Source: Devosia beringensis
GTDB lineage: Bacteria > Pseudomonadota > Alphaproteobacteria > Rhizobiales > Devosiaceae
Length of the DNA: 64,000 nucleotides
Assembly (NCBI RefSeq): GCF_014926585.1
Contig: NZ_CP045422.1
Coordinates: 558,001-622,000 of the forward strand
Direction: 5' to 3'
The translations under genes were made by a program, and so were the position numbers. Of this stretch, positions 17,549-26,086 are shown in pieces. Position 1 is the first letter of the stretch. Every line of letters begins with the position of its first letter. The notes beneath the pieces were generated by a model. It saw nothing but the letters and a program-made list of their open reading frames with translations, ran no database searches and was not told the origin of the DNA.

Positions 17549-18516
17549 GCCGCTCCCCTTCCCAGTTCGAAGCTCTGCTTGCCCACCAGCTTGTAGCGCA
17601 GCCAGCCCGAGAACTGGTCGATGCAGACAATGGTAATCAGCAGCAGGATGACGATGGCATAGGTCTTGGCGGCATGGTCGCGGCCAATGGAGAGGCGGAA
17701 GACCTCGCCGATGCCGCCGCCGCCGACCGCGCCGATAATGGTGGAGGCGCGCACATTGATCTCGGTGCGCAGCAGCGCATAGGAGACGAAATTGGGCATG
17801 ACCTGGGGCACGATGCCAAAGCGCACCCGCTCCAGCCAGGTGGCGCCCACCGAGCGCAGCCCTTCCTCGGGCTTCATGTCGGCATTCTCGACCACTTCGA
17901 AGAACAGTTTGCCCAGCGCGCCGATGGTGTGAAACGAGATGGCGGCGATGGCGGCAATCGGACCGATCGAGAGCACGGCAGTCAGCAGGCCGGCAATGAC
18001 GATCTCGGGAAAGGCGCGCATGATTTCCATGATGCGCCGCACCACGAAGCGCAGCGGCCCGGCGCCGACCAGGTTGGTGGCGGCGAAAAAGCAAAGGATG
18101 AAGGCCAGGCCGCCGCCGATAATGGTCGAGACAATGGCAATATTGACCGTGACGATGAGCTGGTAAATGAAGTTGGGAATATAGAGGCTCTCGGTCACAT
18201 AGACCCGGTCCGAGGTATAGTCGAACTTGAGCGAGCCATCATAATAGGGTGACTCGATATCGAACATGGCGCGCACGATCTCGAAGGGATCCTCGGGCAC
18301 GAAGTTCTTGAGAAAATCGAACATGTACGGAATACGGTCGAAGAACTTGCCCGAATTGGCGGCATTGGCGTAGTTCATCGCCGCGCCCAGCGCGACCAGT
18401 ACCAGCACGACCCCGATGATCGAATAGACCCGCCGCGTCAGCACCTGGCTGCGATAGTGGCGCAGCAGGGTCTGGCTGGCGGCGCTGAGGCCGGATGTCG
18501 GGGCGATATCGGTCAT
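17545..18516 (-). CDS. phnE: Phosphonate ABC transporter permease, first PhnE
   Basis: Inner-membrane permease of 323 residues. One N-terminal helix (VYSIIGVVLVLVALGAAM) precedes the permease core with IIGGGLAFILCFFAATNL and the EAA loop FEVVENADMKPEEGLRSVGATWLERVRFG. The start at MTDIAPTSG avoids the repeat sequence just upstream that would otherwise be translated. It overlaps phnE2 by four bases and pairs with it to form the channel fed by PhnD. Confidence 0.92.
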   Translation of the reverse strand: MTDIAPTSGLSAASQTLLRHYRSQVLTRRVYSIIGVVLVLVALGAAMNYANAANSGKFFDRIPYMFDFLKNFVPEDPFEIVRAMFDIESPYYDGSLKFDYTSDRVYVTESLYIPNFIYQLIVTVNIAIVSTIIGGGLAFILCFFAATNLVGAGPLRFVVRRIMEIMRAFPEIVIAGLLTAVLSIGPIAAIAAISFHTIGALGKLFFEVVENADMKPEEGLRSVGATWLERVRFGIVPQVMPNFVSYALLRTEINVRASTIIGAVGGGGIGEVFRLSIGRDHAAKTYAIVILLLITIVCIDQFSGWLRYKLVGKQSFELGRGAA

Positions 18517-18548
18517 GGGCAAACTGCTCGCTGAGGTTTCAGTCGTCT

Positions 18549-18647
18549 CCCTCCCCCTTGTGGGGAGGGATAAAGGGTGGGGGTATCTGTCCGCGCATCC
18601 GGTGCACGGCTCCCCCACCCTCATTCCCTCCCCACAAGGGGGAGGGA
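18549..18647. repeat. Long imperfect inverted repeat between phnD and phnE1
   Basis: The left arm (18549-18583) and right arm (18612-18647) are near reverse complements, built on CCCTCCCCCTTGTGGGGAGGG and a GGGTGGGGG tail, with an unmatched centre of about 28 bases. Each arm is itself partly palindromic. The RNA would fold into a large hairpin inside the operon, after the binding-protein gene. Confidence 0.75.
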
Positions 18648-18679
18648 AGCCCGTCTCTTGCTTGTTGGACGTTCAGAAA

Positions 18680-19588
18680 TCAGCCGCCGATGACCGACTT
18701 ACGGGCGTCGATGATGGTCTGGTACATGGTCTGGTCGGCGTCGACGAAGTTGGTGTAACCGCCGGCGGTGAAGGCGTCGAAGCACTCGAAGTCGGCTTCG
18801 GGCAGGCCCTTGAAGAAGGCGGTGACCTTTTCCTTCATGTCGGCGCTGAGCTTGTTGGAGACCATGAGCGGGCCGTTCGGGATGATTGGCGACTGCCAGA
18901 CTTCCACCAGGTCGTCCATGTCGAGCAGGCCCTTGTCGACCATGATCTTGAGGTTGCCCGAGGTATAGCCTTCGGAGAATTCACCCTGGCCCGAGCCGAA
19001 GGTGGTGCCGGCATCCCAGGTGCCGTCGAGCACGCCGAGAACCAGGTTTTCGTGACCGCCGCCGAAGCCGGTTTCGCTGTAGAATTCAGCGATGGGGGCG
19101 CCGAGCTCGGCTGGCAGGGCGACGTTGGGAACCAGGTAGCCCGAGGTCGAGTCAGGATCGGCAAAGCCGAGCTTCTTGCCCTTGGTCGAGGCCAGGTCGG
19201 TGATGCCGCTGTCCTTGCGGGCAACCATGATCGAGTGGTAGCCGGTCGAGCCGTCTTCCTGCTGGGTGGTCAGGACCGGATCAACGGCCTCTGGGTCCGA
19301 CAGGTAGATCGAGGCATAGGACGAGGCGCCCATGATGGCGATGTCGATGGTGCCGCCGAGCAGGCCCTGGATCACGCCATTATAGTCGGGCGATGGGAAG
19401 AACTGGACTTCGGTGGCGCCGGTTGCGGCCTTGAGCGGCTCGGCAACGCATTCGGAGCGACGCAGCTGGTCGCTCTCGTTCTCGCCGCCATCGAGGCCGA
19501 TGCGCAGGACGGTGGCGTCCTGGGCGAAGGCTGCAGTGGTCATGGTGAGGGCCACGGAGGCCAGCAGGATTTTGCGGATCGCGGTCAT
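18680..19588 (-). CDS. phnD: Phosphonate ABC transporter periplasmic binding protein
   Basis: 302-residue periplasmic protein with signal peptide (cleavage near TAAFAQ) and the PhnD/SsuA-type opening LRIGLDGGENESDQLRRSECVAEPLKAATG. IAIMGASSYASIYL and YHSIMVARKDSGITDLASTKGKKLGFADPDSTSGYLVP are typical of the phosphonate and phosphite binders. It lies second in the phnCDEE operon. Whether it prefers 2-aminoethylphosphonate or another phosphonate cannot be told. Confidence 0.93.
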   Translation of the reverse strand: MTAIRKILLASVALTMTTAAFAQDATVLRIGLDGGENESDQLRRSECVAEPLKAATGATEVQFFPSPDYNGVIQGLLGGTIDIAIMGASSYASIYLSDPEAVDPVLTTQQEDGSTGYHSIMVARKDSGITDLASTKGKKLGFADPDSTSGYLVPNVALPAELGAPIAEFYSETGFGGGHENLVLGVLDGTWDAGTTFGSGQGEFSEGYTSGNLKIMVDKGLLDMDDLVEVWQSPIIPNGPLMVSNKLSADMKEKVTAFFKGLPEADFECFDAFTAGGYTNFVDADQTMYQTIIDARKSVIGG

Positions 19589-19649
19589 GGATATCTTCCT
19601 TTGGTGACGCGGGTTGGTCGGCGGGCCCGAAAAGGGCCGCGGAACGGGG

Positions 19650-20477
19650 TTACGAAGCGGGATTGGCGCTTGCGGGATGGATGACGGGCGGCGCCAGCGG
19701 CGCCAGCGATGTCGAGGTCATGGCTTCCGAGAAAGCCTCCTTGAGCCCATCGGCGCCGTAGAGCGTGCGGGCGACATCGGTGGTCAGCTCGTCGGGCGTG
19801 CCGTCGAACACCACCTTGCCCTGCGCCATGCCGATGATGCGCTCGCAATAGGCGCGGGCGGTGTCGAGCGTGTGCAGGTTGGTGATGACGGTAATGCCCT
19901 CGGCATTGATGTCGCGCAGGCTGTCCATGACGATCTGGGCATTGCGCGGGTCGAGGCTGGCGATCGGCTCGTCGGCCAGGATCATCTTGGGCCCCTGCAT
20001 CAGCGCCCGGGCGATGGCGACGCGCTGCTGCTGGCCGCCCGACAGGGTCTGCGCCCACTGCAAGGCGGTCGGGGCGATGTCGAGGCGCTCGAGCGCCTTG
20101 AGCGCCTCGAGCTGCTCATCGGCGGAAAAGATCTGCAGCAGGTTGAGCAGGGGATGGCGGCCATTGAGGCGGCCGAGCATGACATTGGTGATGACGTCGA
20201 GGCGGGGCACCAGGTTGAACTGCTGGAAGATCATGGCGCAGTCGCGCTGCCAGTTGCGCAGGGCCTGGCCGCGCAGCTCGGAGGTGCGCACGCCGTCATA
20301 TTCGATATAGCCCGACGAGACGTCGGCGAGGCGGTTGATCATGCGCAGCAGGGTCGACTTGCCGGCGCCGGAGCGGCCGATGACGCCGACCATCTGGCCC
20401 TGCGGGATTTCGAGGCTGACGCTGTCGACAGCGAGCTTGTCACCAAATCGTCGCGAAACATTGGAGATCTTCAGCAT
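19650..20477 (-). CDS. phnC: Phosphonate ABC transporter ATPase
   Basis: ATPase of 275 residues for phosphonate import: Walker [13 protein letters not shown]-loop region [25 protein letters not shown], signature [15 protein letters not shown], Walker [13 protein letters not shown] and switch [19 protein letters not shown] with NVMLGRL is the PhnC hallmark. It opens the phnCDEE operon, 67 bp downstream of a PHO-box-like repeat. Confidence 0.94.
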   Translation of the reverse strand: MLKISNVSRRFGDKLAVDSVSLEIPQGQMVGVIGRSGAGKSTLLRMINRLADVSSGYIEYDGVRTSELRGQALRNWQRDCAMIFQQFNLVPRLDVITNVMLGRLNGRHPLLNLLQIFSADEQLEALKALERLDIAPTALQWAQTLSGGQQQRVAIARALMQGPKMILADEPIASLDPRNAQIVMDSLRDINAEGITVITNLHTLDTARAYCERIIGMAQGKVVFDGTPDELTTDVARTLYGADGLKEAFSEAMTSTSLAPLAPPVIHPASANPAS

Positions 20478-20543
20478 CAGGACGCCCCACTTCTCGAGTG
20501 TGGCAGACCTAGGGCGGCCAGATTACGTGCGCATGTAGATTTG

Positions 20544-20561
20544 GTGACGGTTCGATGACTG
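20544..20561 (-). promoter_or_regulatory. PHO box upstream of phnC
   Basis: On the minus strand CAGTCAT, four bases, CCGTCAC form a direct repeat of 11-bp period. The rhizobial PhoB site is CTGTCAT-N4-CTGTCAT; the two halves match it at 6 and 5 of 7 bases. It suggests that phnCDEE is induced by phosphate starvation independently of phnG-L. Confidence 0.65.
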
Positions 20562-20626
20562 TGAACAGGGGGGTGTGGTGGGTTTGCCGAGTGCCCGGAA
20601 GCACGTGATGCAATGCAGCCACCGGC

Positions 20627-20712
20627 CGTCACCCTCGGGCTTGACCCGAGGGCTCTATACTGGCGGCGCGCGGGTCAAGTGCAGTGCCCTCGGGTCAGGC
20701 CCGAGGGTGACG
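20627..20712. repeat. 86-bp palindromic repeat, copy 1
   Basis: Begins CGTCACCCTCGGGCTTGACC and ends with its near reverse complement, with inner CCCTCGGG/CCCGAGGG stems that can also fold locally. The copy at 22878 has the same length and almost the same arms. It lies between the hexapeptide transferase and phnC, and probably separates the two transcripts. Confidence 0.8.
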
Positions 20713-20728
20713 ATCGCGGACGGTCGCC

Positions 20729-21343
20729 CTACCCCTCATACTTCTCCAGAAACGCCTCGATCCCCAGCTTGCGGAAATCGGGCAGCGCCTGGTGCAGCTT
20801 GTCGTGGCTCCAGTCCCACCACTTCATCGCATCGAGCCGTGATGCCACGTCGTCGGAAAAGCGCTGCTTGATGGTCCGGGCGGGAACACCCACGGCAATG
20901 GCGAAATCGGCGACGTCCTTGGTCACCACCGCATTGGAGCCGATAATGGCGCCATTGCCGATGGTGATGCCGGGCATGATCACCGCGCCATGGCCGATCC
21001 AGGTGTCGTGGCCGATGCTGATGGGCGTGCTCTCGCGCCAGTCGAAAAAGCTCTGATCATCCTCCTCGCCCTCGAAATACTGCGCCGAGCGATAGGTGAA
21101 ATGGTGCAGCGAGGCGCGTTCCATCGGGTGCATGCTGGCATAGATGCGCACATGGGCGGCGATATTGGCGAACTTGCCGATGCTGGAATAGGCGATCTGG
21201 GTATTGCTGACGCAGTAGGAATAGTCGCCCAGGCTAGAATAGGCGACGGTGCAGCCGGCGCCCACTTCGGTATAGCGGCCAAGGGTCGACTCCATGACAT
21301 GGGCGGTCGGATTAATGGAGGGTTCGAGACCAAGCTTTTTCAT
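20729..21343 (-). CDS. Phosphonate-cluster hexapeptide-repeat acetyltransferase
   Basis: 204-residue left-handed beta-helix transferase with isoleucine-patch repeats (VGAGCTVAYSSLGDYSYCVSNTQIAYSSIGKFANIAAHVRIYA and ISIGHDTWIGHGAVIMPGITIGNGAIIGSNAVVTKDV). This family is found almost only in phn operons, next to phnL, and probably acetylates an aminophosphonate or a pathway intermediate, as the unrelated PhnO does. Its start overlaps the phnL stop. The substrate is not known from sequence. Confidence 0.88.
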   Translation of the reverse strand: MKKLGLEPSINPTAHVMESTLGRYTEVGAGCTVAYSSLGDYSYCVSNTQIAYSSIGKFANIAAHVRIYASMHPMERASLHHFTYRSAQYFEGEEDDQSFFDWRESTPISIGHDTWIGHGAVIMPGITIGNGAIIGSNAVVTKDVADFAIAVGVPARTIKQRFSDDVASRLDAMKWWDWSHDKLHQALPDFRKLGIEAFLEKYEG

Positions 21344-22044
21344 GCTGCCATCCTCGGGGCAAAGGCGGTGACGTCGAGAATGCGGTCGGCGACTGCCTCG
21401 CGCACTTCCTCGTCGTGGAAAATCCCCAGCAGCGCCACGCCGGCCGCCTTCTTCTCGCCGATCATGGCGACGACGACAGCGCGATTGGTGGCGTCGAGCG
21501 AGGCGGTCGGCTCGTCGAGCAGCAGCACCGGATGATCGGTGATGAAGCCGCGGGCAATGTTGACGCGCTGCTGTTCGCCGCCCGAAAAGGTCGCCGGCGG
21601 CAGGCTCCAGAGCCGTTCGGGCAGGTTGAGCCGGGCCAGCAAAGCGCGCGCCCTGCCCTGCGCCTCGCCCTTGTCCACCCCGCGGATCACCAGCGGCTCG
21701 GCCACGACGTCGAGCGCCGAAACGCGCGGCACGGTGCGCAGGAACTGGCTGACATAGCCGATGGAGTCCCGCCGCAGCGTCAGCACGGTGCGCGGATCGG
21801 CCGTGGCCAGATCCACGGCCTCGCCATGATGCTGGATGACGATGGCGCCGGCATCGACGCCATAATTGCCATATACCATTTTGAGGATCGAGCTCTTGCC
21901 GGCCCCTGACGGCCCGCCCAGCACGACGCATTCGCCGGGCTGGACGTGAAAGTTCACATTCTCCACCACCGGCAGCACGACCCCGTCGCGCAGATGCATG
22001 GTAAAGGTCTTTGAGAGATTTTTGACGGTAAGGGCGGTCATCAT
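21340..22044 (-). CDS. phnL: C-P lyase-associated ABC-type ATPase PhnL
   Basis: ABC-type ATPase of 234 residues found in the C-P lyase system: Walker A GPSGAGKSSILKMVYGN, signature FSGGEQQRVNIARGF, Walker B VLLLDEPTASLD. No permease belongs to it; PhnL associates with PhnK and the PhnGHIJ core. The region starts GTG-ATG-ATG across the phnK stop codon; I chose the first ATG. Confidence 0.94.
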   Translation of the reverse strand: MMTALTVKNLSKTFTMHLRDGVVLPVVENVNFHVQPGECVVLGGPSGAGKSSILKMVYGNYGVDAGAIVIQHHGEAVDLATADPRTVLTLRRDSIGYVSQFLRTVPRVSALDVVAEPLVIRGVDKGEAQGRARALLARLNLPERLWSLPPATFSGGEQQRVNIARGFITDHPVLLLDEPTASLDATNRAVVVAMIGEKKAAGVALLGIFHDEEVREAVADRILDVTAFAPRMAA

Positions 22045-22820
22045 CACACCTGCAGGATCGAGGAAACGAGCAGCTGGGTATAGGGTTCGCGCGGATCGTC
22101 GAGCACGCGGTCGGTCAGGCCCGCCTCGATGACATAGCCGTCCTTCATCACCATCATGCGGTGGCTCAAAAGGCGCGCCACGGCCAGGTCATGGGTGACG
22201 ACGATGGCCGCCAGCCCCAGTTCGCCCACCAGGCCACGCAGCAGATCGAGCAGGCGCGCCTGCACCGACACGTCGAGCCCGCCGGTCGGCTCGTCCATGA
22301 AGACCAGCCGTGGCCCGGTCACGAGGTTACGGGCGATCTGCAGGCGCTGCCGCATGCCGCCCGAGAAGGATCGCGGCTGGTCGTCGATACGGTCGGCGGC
22401 GATTTCCACGCGACCCAGCCAGTCGAGCGCCGTGTCGCGGATATGACCATAGTGGCGGTCGCCCACCGCCATCAGCCGCTCGCCGACATTGGCGCCGGCC
22501 GAAACGGTCATGCGCAGCCCGTCGGCCGGGTTCTGGTGCACGAAGCCCCAGTCCGTCCGCACGAGAAAGCGCCGCTCGGCTTCGCTGAGGTCATAGATAT
22601 TGCGCCATTCCCCGTCCCGCATGCGGTAATGCGTCTGGCCCGACGTCGGCTCGAGCGTCGCCGACAGCGAATTGAGCAAGGTGGTCTTGCCCGAGCCGGA
22701 TTCCCCGACAATGGCCAGCACTTCGCCGGGCCAGAGCTCGAAGCTGACATCGGCGCAGCCGAGGCGCGAGCCGTAATATTTGGTCAGGTTGTCGACCTTG
22801 AGGAGGGGTTCAGTGCTCAT
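22044..22820 (-). CDS. phnK: C-P lyase-associated ABC-type ATPase PhnK
   Basis: 258-residue ATPase that docks on the PhnGHIJ complex and couples ATP use to phosphonate breakdown. Walker A GESGSGKTTLLNSL, signature FSGGMRQRLQIARNL and Walker B LVFMDEPTGGLDVS are intact, and VRTDWGFVHQNPADGLRM is the PhnK-specific Q-loop region. It overlaps phnL. It is separated from phnJ by a palindromic repeat of 86 bp. Confidence 0.94.
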   Translation of the reverse strand: MSTEPLLKVDNLTKYYGSRLGCADVSFELWPGEVLAIVGESGSGKTTLLNSLSATLEPTSGQTHYRMRDGEWRNIYDLSEAERRFLVRTDWGFVHQNPADGLRMTVSAGANVGERLMAVGDRHYGHIRDTALDWLGRVEIAADRIDDQPRSFSGGMRQRLQIARNLVTGPRLVFMDEPTGGLDVSVQARLLDLLRGLVGELGLAAIVVTHDLAVARLLSHRMMVMKDGYVIEAGLTDRVLDDPREPYTQLLVSSILQV

Positions 22821-22877
22821 GGCGTTGCTCCTTCAGTACCGCTGCCAGTCGACGCAAAGTGTTGCCCCATCCCCGAT

Positions 22878-22963
22878 CGTCACCCTCGGGCTTGACCCGA
22901 GGGCTCTGCACTTGCGGTGCGCTGGCGAAGTGAAGTGCCCTCGGGTCAAGCCCGAGGGTGACG
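22878..22963. repeat. 86-bp palindromic repeat, copy 2
   Basis: Same length as copy 1 at 20627 and nearly the same outer arms; the centres differ. It lies in the gap between phnJ and phnK and would form a hairpin in the operon mRNA. The arms begin CGTCACCCTCGGGCTTGACC. Confidence 0.8.
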
Positions 22964-22988
22964 CGCGGTGGGTGTGAAAGATACAGCA

Positions 22989-23867
22989 TCATTCCGCTGC
23001 CTCCTGGGCCACGCCCAGCGTGCCCACATGTCCCGCCGCGCGCCGTTCCTCGCAATTGTCGGTATCGGAGCACACATACATATGCCCGCCCTGGTCATCG
23101 AGAATGACCTCGTCGAGATAGACCTGCTCGGCGCCGCAGAGGGCGCAGGGCTGCTCGAAATGCTGGATGGCGAAGGGATGGTCCTCGAAGTCGAGGCTCA
23201 CCACTTGCGTATGCGGCGGCACGGCATAAATCCGGTGCTCGCGCCCGGCGCCGAACAACTGCAGCGCCTCTGACATGTGCATCTTGGGATTGTCGAATTT
23301 CGGCGTCGGACTGGGGTCCATGACGTAACGCCCCTCGACCTTGACCGGATAGGCATAGGTGGTGGCGATGCGGCCGTGCCGGGCAATGTCCTCATAGAGC
23401 TTGACGTGCATCAGCCCATATTCCTCGAGCGCGTGCATTTTCCGCGTTTCGGTTTCGCGCGGTTCGAGGAAGCGCAAAGGCTCGGGGATAGGCACCTGGT
23501 AGACCAGGATCTGCCCGGCCCCGAGCTTCTTTTCGGGAATGCGGTGGCGGGTCTGGATGATGGTCGCCTCGGCCGTATGGGTGGTGGTGGCCACCTGCGC
23601 CACCTTGGCGAAGAAGGCGCGGATCGAGACCGCATTGGTGGTGTCGTCGGCGCCCTGGTCGATGACCTTGAGCACGTCATCGGGTCCGATGATCGAGGCC
23701 GTCACCTGCACGCCGCCGGTGCCCCAGCCATAGGGCATGGGCATTTCGCGGGAGCTGAATGGCACCTGATAGCCGGGAATGGCAATGGCCTTGAGAATGG
23801 CCCTGCGGATCATCCTTTTGGTCTGCTCGTCGAGATAGGCAAAGTTGTACTGGGCGACGGCGTTCAT
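22989..23867 (-). CDS. phnJ: Carbon-phosphorus lyase, radical-SAM subunit PhnJ
   Basis: Catalytic subunit that cleaves the C-P bond of ribose 1-phosphonate 5-phosphate using a [4Fe-4S] cluster and SAM. The 292-residue protein carries the full cysteine set Cys241, Cys244, Cys266 and Cys272 in QPCALCGAEQ and CSDTDNCEERR, at the same numbers as in E. coli PhnJ. It overlaps phnI by four bases. All known catalytic residues appear present, so the pathway should work. Confidence 0.96.
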   Translation of the reverse strand: MNAVAQYNFAYLDEQTKRMIRRAILKAIAIPGYQVPFSSREMPMPYGWGTGGVQVTASIIGPDDVLKVIDQGADDTTNAVSIRAFFAKVAQVATTTHTAEATIIQTRHRIPEKKLGAGQILVYQVPIPEPLRFLEPRETETRKMHALEEYGLMHVKLYEDIARHGRIATTYAYPVKVEGRYVMDPSPTPKFDNPKMHMSEALQLFGAGREHRIYAVPPHTQVVSLDFEDHPFAIQHFEQPCALCGAEQVYLDEVILDDQGGHMYVCSDTDNCEERRAAGHVGTLGVAQEAAE

Positions 23868-24952
23868 TCCGCGGCCTCCTTGAGTTCGGCAGCTTCATGC
23901 TCCGCGCGCATGCGGCGGATCATGTCGAGCTCGGCCTGGAAATCCACGTAATGGGGGAGTTTGAGATGTTCGACGAAGCCGGTCGCCTGCACATTGTCGC
24001 AATGGGCAATGACGAATTCCTCGTCCTGGGCGGGGGCCACCAGGTCCTCGCCAAATTCCCGCGCCCGCAGCGCCCGGTCGACCAATGACATGGCCATGGC
24101 CTTGCGCTCGGCCTGGCCGAAGACCAGGCCATAGCCGCGGGTGAACTGCGGCGCCAGCTTGGCCGAGCCCTTGAACTGGTTGACCATCTGGCATTCGGTG
24201 ACGCGGATGCGCCCCAGATTGACGGCAAAGCCGAGCTCGGGCACGTCGAATTCCACATCGACTTCGCCGATGCGGATTTCGCCGACGAAAGGATGGCTGC
24301 GGCCATAGCCGCGCTGGGTGGAATAGGCCAGAGCCAGCAGGAACCCCTCGTCGCCGCGGGCCAGAGCCTGCAGCCGCAGGTCGCGGTTGAGCGGAAAGTC
24401 CAGGGGTTCGCGCGTCAGGTCGCCCACTTCGGCATCGGGGTCGGTGTCGCCATCGGGCTCCATCAGCCCCTGGCGGCCCAGCAGGTCGGTGACCCGGGGT
24501 GCGGCTTCGACCTCGGCCGGGCGGGTCACCGGCGCCGGCACGGTGCCGCCCACCAGCGAAGCGTCGAGCAGGCGGTGGGTATAGTCGAAGGTCGGGCCCA
24601 GCAGCTGGCCGCCGGGCAGGTCCTTGAAGGTGGCCGAGATGCGGCGCTCGATCAGCATGGCCCCGGTATCGATTGGCTGGCTATAGCCAAAGCGCGGCAA
24701 AGTGGTGCGATAGGCGCGCACCAGGAAGATCGCCTCGATCAGGTCGCCGCGCGCCTGCAGCAGCGCCAGGGCTGCCAATTCGGTATCGTAGAGCGAGCCC
24801 TCGCCCATGGTGCGGTCGACGGCGAGGCCGAGCTGCTCGACGATCTGGTCGAGCCGCAAGCCGGGCACCGAGCGGTCGCCGCGACGGCGGTCGGCCAGCA
24901 AGGCATGGGCATTGGCAATGGCGGCTTCACCGCCCTTTACGGCTACATACAT
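23864..24952 (-). CDS. phnI: Alpha-D-ribose 1-methylphosphonate 5-triphosphate synthase subunit PhnI
   Basis: 362-residue subunit that attaches phosphonate to the ribose of ATP with release of adenine, together with PhnG, PhnH and PhnL. MYVAVKGGEAAIANAHALLADRRRGD opens the protein and matches the family N-terminus; RGYGRSHPFVGEIRIGEVDVE and LPHYVDFQAELDMIRRMRAEHEA lie near the end. The long upstream open frame (to 25153) is phnH sequence read out of frame. Followed by phnJ in overlap. Confidence 0.95.
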   Translation of the reverse strand: MYVAVKGGEAAIANAHALLADRRRGDRSVPGLRLDQIVEQLGLAVDRTMGEGSLYDTELAALALLQARGDLIEAIFLVRAYRTTLPRFGYSQPIDTGAMLIERRISATFKDLPGGQLLGPTFDYTHRLLDASLVGGTVPAPVTRPAEVEAAPRVTDLLGRQGLMEPDGDTDPDAEVGDLTREPLDFPLNRDLRLQALARGDEGFLLALAYSTQRGYGRSHPFVGEIRIGEVDVEFDVPELGFAVNLGRIRVTECQMVNQFKGSAKLAPQFTRGYGLVFGQAERKAMAMSLVDRALRAREFGEDLVAPAQDEEFVIAHCDNVQATGFVEHLKLPHYVDFQAELDMIRRMRAEHEAAELKEAAE

Positions 24953-24953
24953 C

Positions 24954-25553
24954 TTAGTGTCCTTCCGCAATGCGCGTCGAGCGCGGTAGGCCCATGACTT
25001 GGCCATCAGCCACCAGCAGCAGGTCGACGCCGCGCGGAAATAATTCGCGGTTGGCGCTCCACTGCGCGATGAAATCCGCGGGCAGCCCCTGTGGGCTAAT
25101 ATGGAGGTGATCCTTGATGCCGGGTCCGCGCAGCACCAGCATCTCGCCGCCACTCAGTGAAGGCACGGCCAGCACCACTGTGGTCGAGCGATCGGGATAT
25201 TCCTGGGTCCCGAGGTTGAACTGGTCGAGCGCCGGCAACTGCCCTGCCCCGCTGGCCGCGGCAAAAGTCGCCTTTTCCGGCGCATCCACCAGCGGCGCGC
25301 CGCTGTGAAAGCCCAGCCATGTTCCGATAGTACCATCGGCGCGCAGGCGCGCATCCAGCCAGACGGGGGTGTCATGGTCGCTCAAGGTTAACAGTGTGCT
25401 AACCAATTCGGGGGACAGGCTGTGCGAAATCGACTGCGGTGTGACGAGGTCTTGCGGCGTGCCGGGATTGGCCAGCGCGTCCATGATGGCGCGGAAACTG
25501 GTCTGGCTGTTCAGCACCGGATCGGCGAAACCGCCCTGAAGTAGGCTATCCAT
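24954..25553 (-). CDS. phnH: C-P lyase core subunit PhnH
   Basis: 199-residue structural subunit of the PhnGHIJ complex. FADPVLNSQTSFRAIMDALANPGTPQDL near the start and PRGVDLLLVADGQVMGLPRSTRI at the end are the conserved ends of PhnH. One base separates it from phnI and one from phnG, so the three are read as a coupled set. Confidence 0.95.
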   Translation of the reverse strand: MDSLLQGGFADPVLNSQTSFRAIMDALANPGTPQDLVTPQSISHSLSPELVSTLLTLSDHDTPVWLDARLRADGTIGTWLGFHSGAPLVDAPEKATFAAASGAGQLPALDQFNLGTQEYPDRSTTVVLAVPSLSGGEMLVLRGPGIKDHLHISPQGLPADFIAQWSANRELFPRGVDLLLVADGQVMGLPRSTRIAEGH

Positions 25554-25554
25554 C

Positions 25555-26010
25555 TCAGTTATCCCCGCGCACCATGGTGAAGAAATCGACCCGCGTGGCC
25601 GCCGTCTCGTCGCGCTTGTGCTGGTCGCCGCGCTGCGCCAAAGCCGCCAAAGGCGCGACAATCTCGGCCTCGACCGCCTCGGGCGCGCGCTGGAACAGCG
25701 CATCGATCACCGCGATGACTTCTGCCTTGGCGAGGTCACGACCCAGGCAATACCCATGCCCCACCTGCCCGGTTACAATACGCACGCTGGCGCGGCTGAC
25801 CGAGGCTTCACCCATATTGAAAGGCGCACCACCGCCGCCGGCCCGGCCGCGCACCATGACCAGGCCCGTTTCGGGGCCGCGGATGCGGGTAAAGTCGGGC
25901 TTGTCGGCCCAGGCGTCCCAGACGGCGGCCAGTTCGCGCGCCGGCGCGGCAGCCAGCACGTCCAGCGCCGCCTTGCGACGGCCGATATCCTTGGGGTCAG
26001 TGTGCAACAT
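25555..26010 (-). CDS. phnG: C-P lyase core subunit PhnG
   Basis: 151-residue subunit with RGPETGLVMVRGRAGGGGAPFNMGEASVSRASVRIVTGQVGHGYCLGRD, the conserved centre of PhnG. It is the first gene of the phnGHIJKL-transferase operon, transcribed from the gap with phnF where a perfect operator-like palindrome lies 13 bp before its start. Confidence 0.95.
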   Translation of the reverse strand: MLHTDPKDIGRRKAALDVLAAAPARELAAVWDAWADKPDFTRIRGPETGLVMVRGRAGGGGAPFNMGEASVSRASVRIVTGQVGHGYCLGRDLAKAEVIAVIDALFQRAPEAVEAEIVAPLAALAQRGDQHKRDETAATRVDFFTMVRGDN

Positions 26011-26022
26011 GCTTGCCTCTAT

Positions 26023-26042
26023 TTGTCTAATGGATTAGACAA
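26023..26042. promoter_or_regulatory. Perfect palindrome between phnG and phnF, likely PhnF operator
   Basis: TTGTCTAATGGATTAGACAA has nine-base arms with a GG centre. It lies between the divergent phnG and phnF starts (26010 and 26087). GntR/HutC regulators bind dyads of this size, and PhnF is encoded next to it. Confidence 0.7.
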
Positions 26043-26086
26043 CTAATGTCCTGATTTCCGTCTTAGGCTTTCCATGTGACTTTGCA

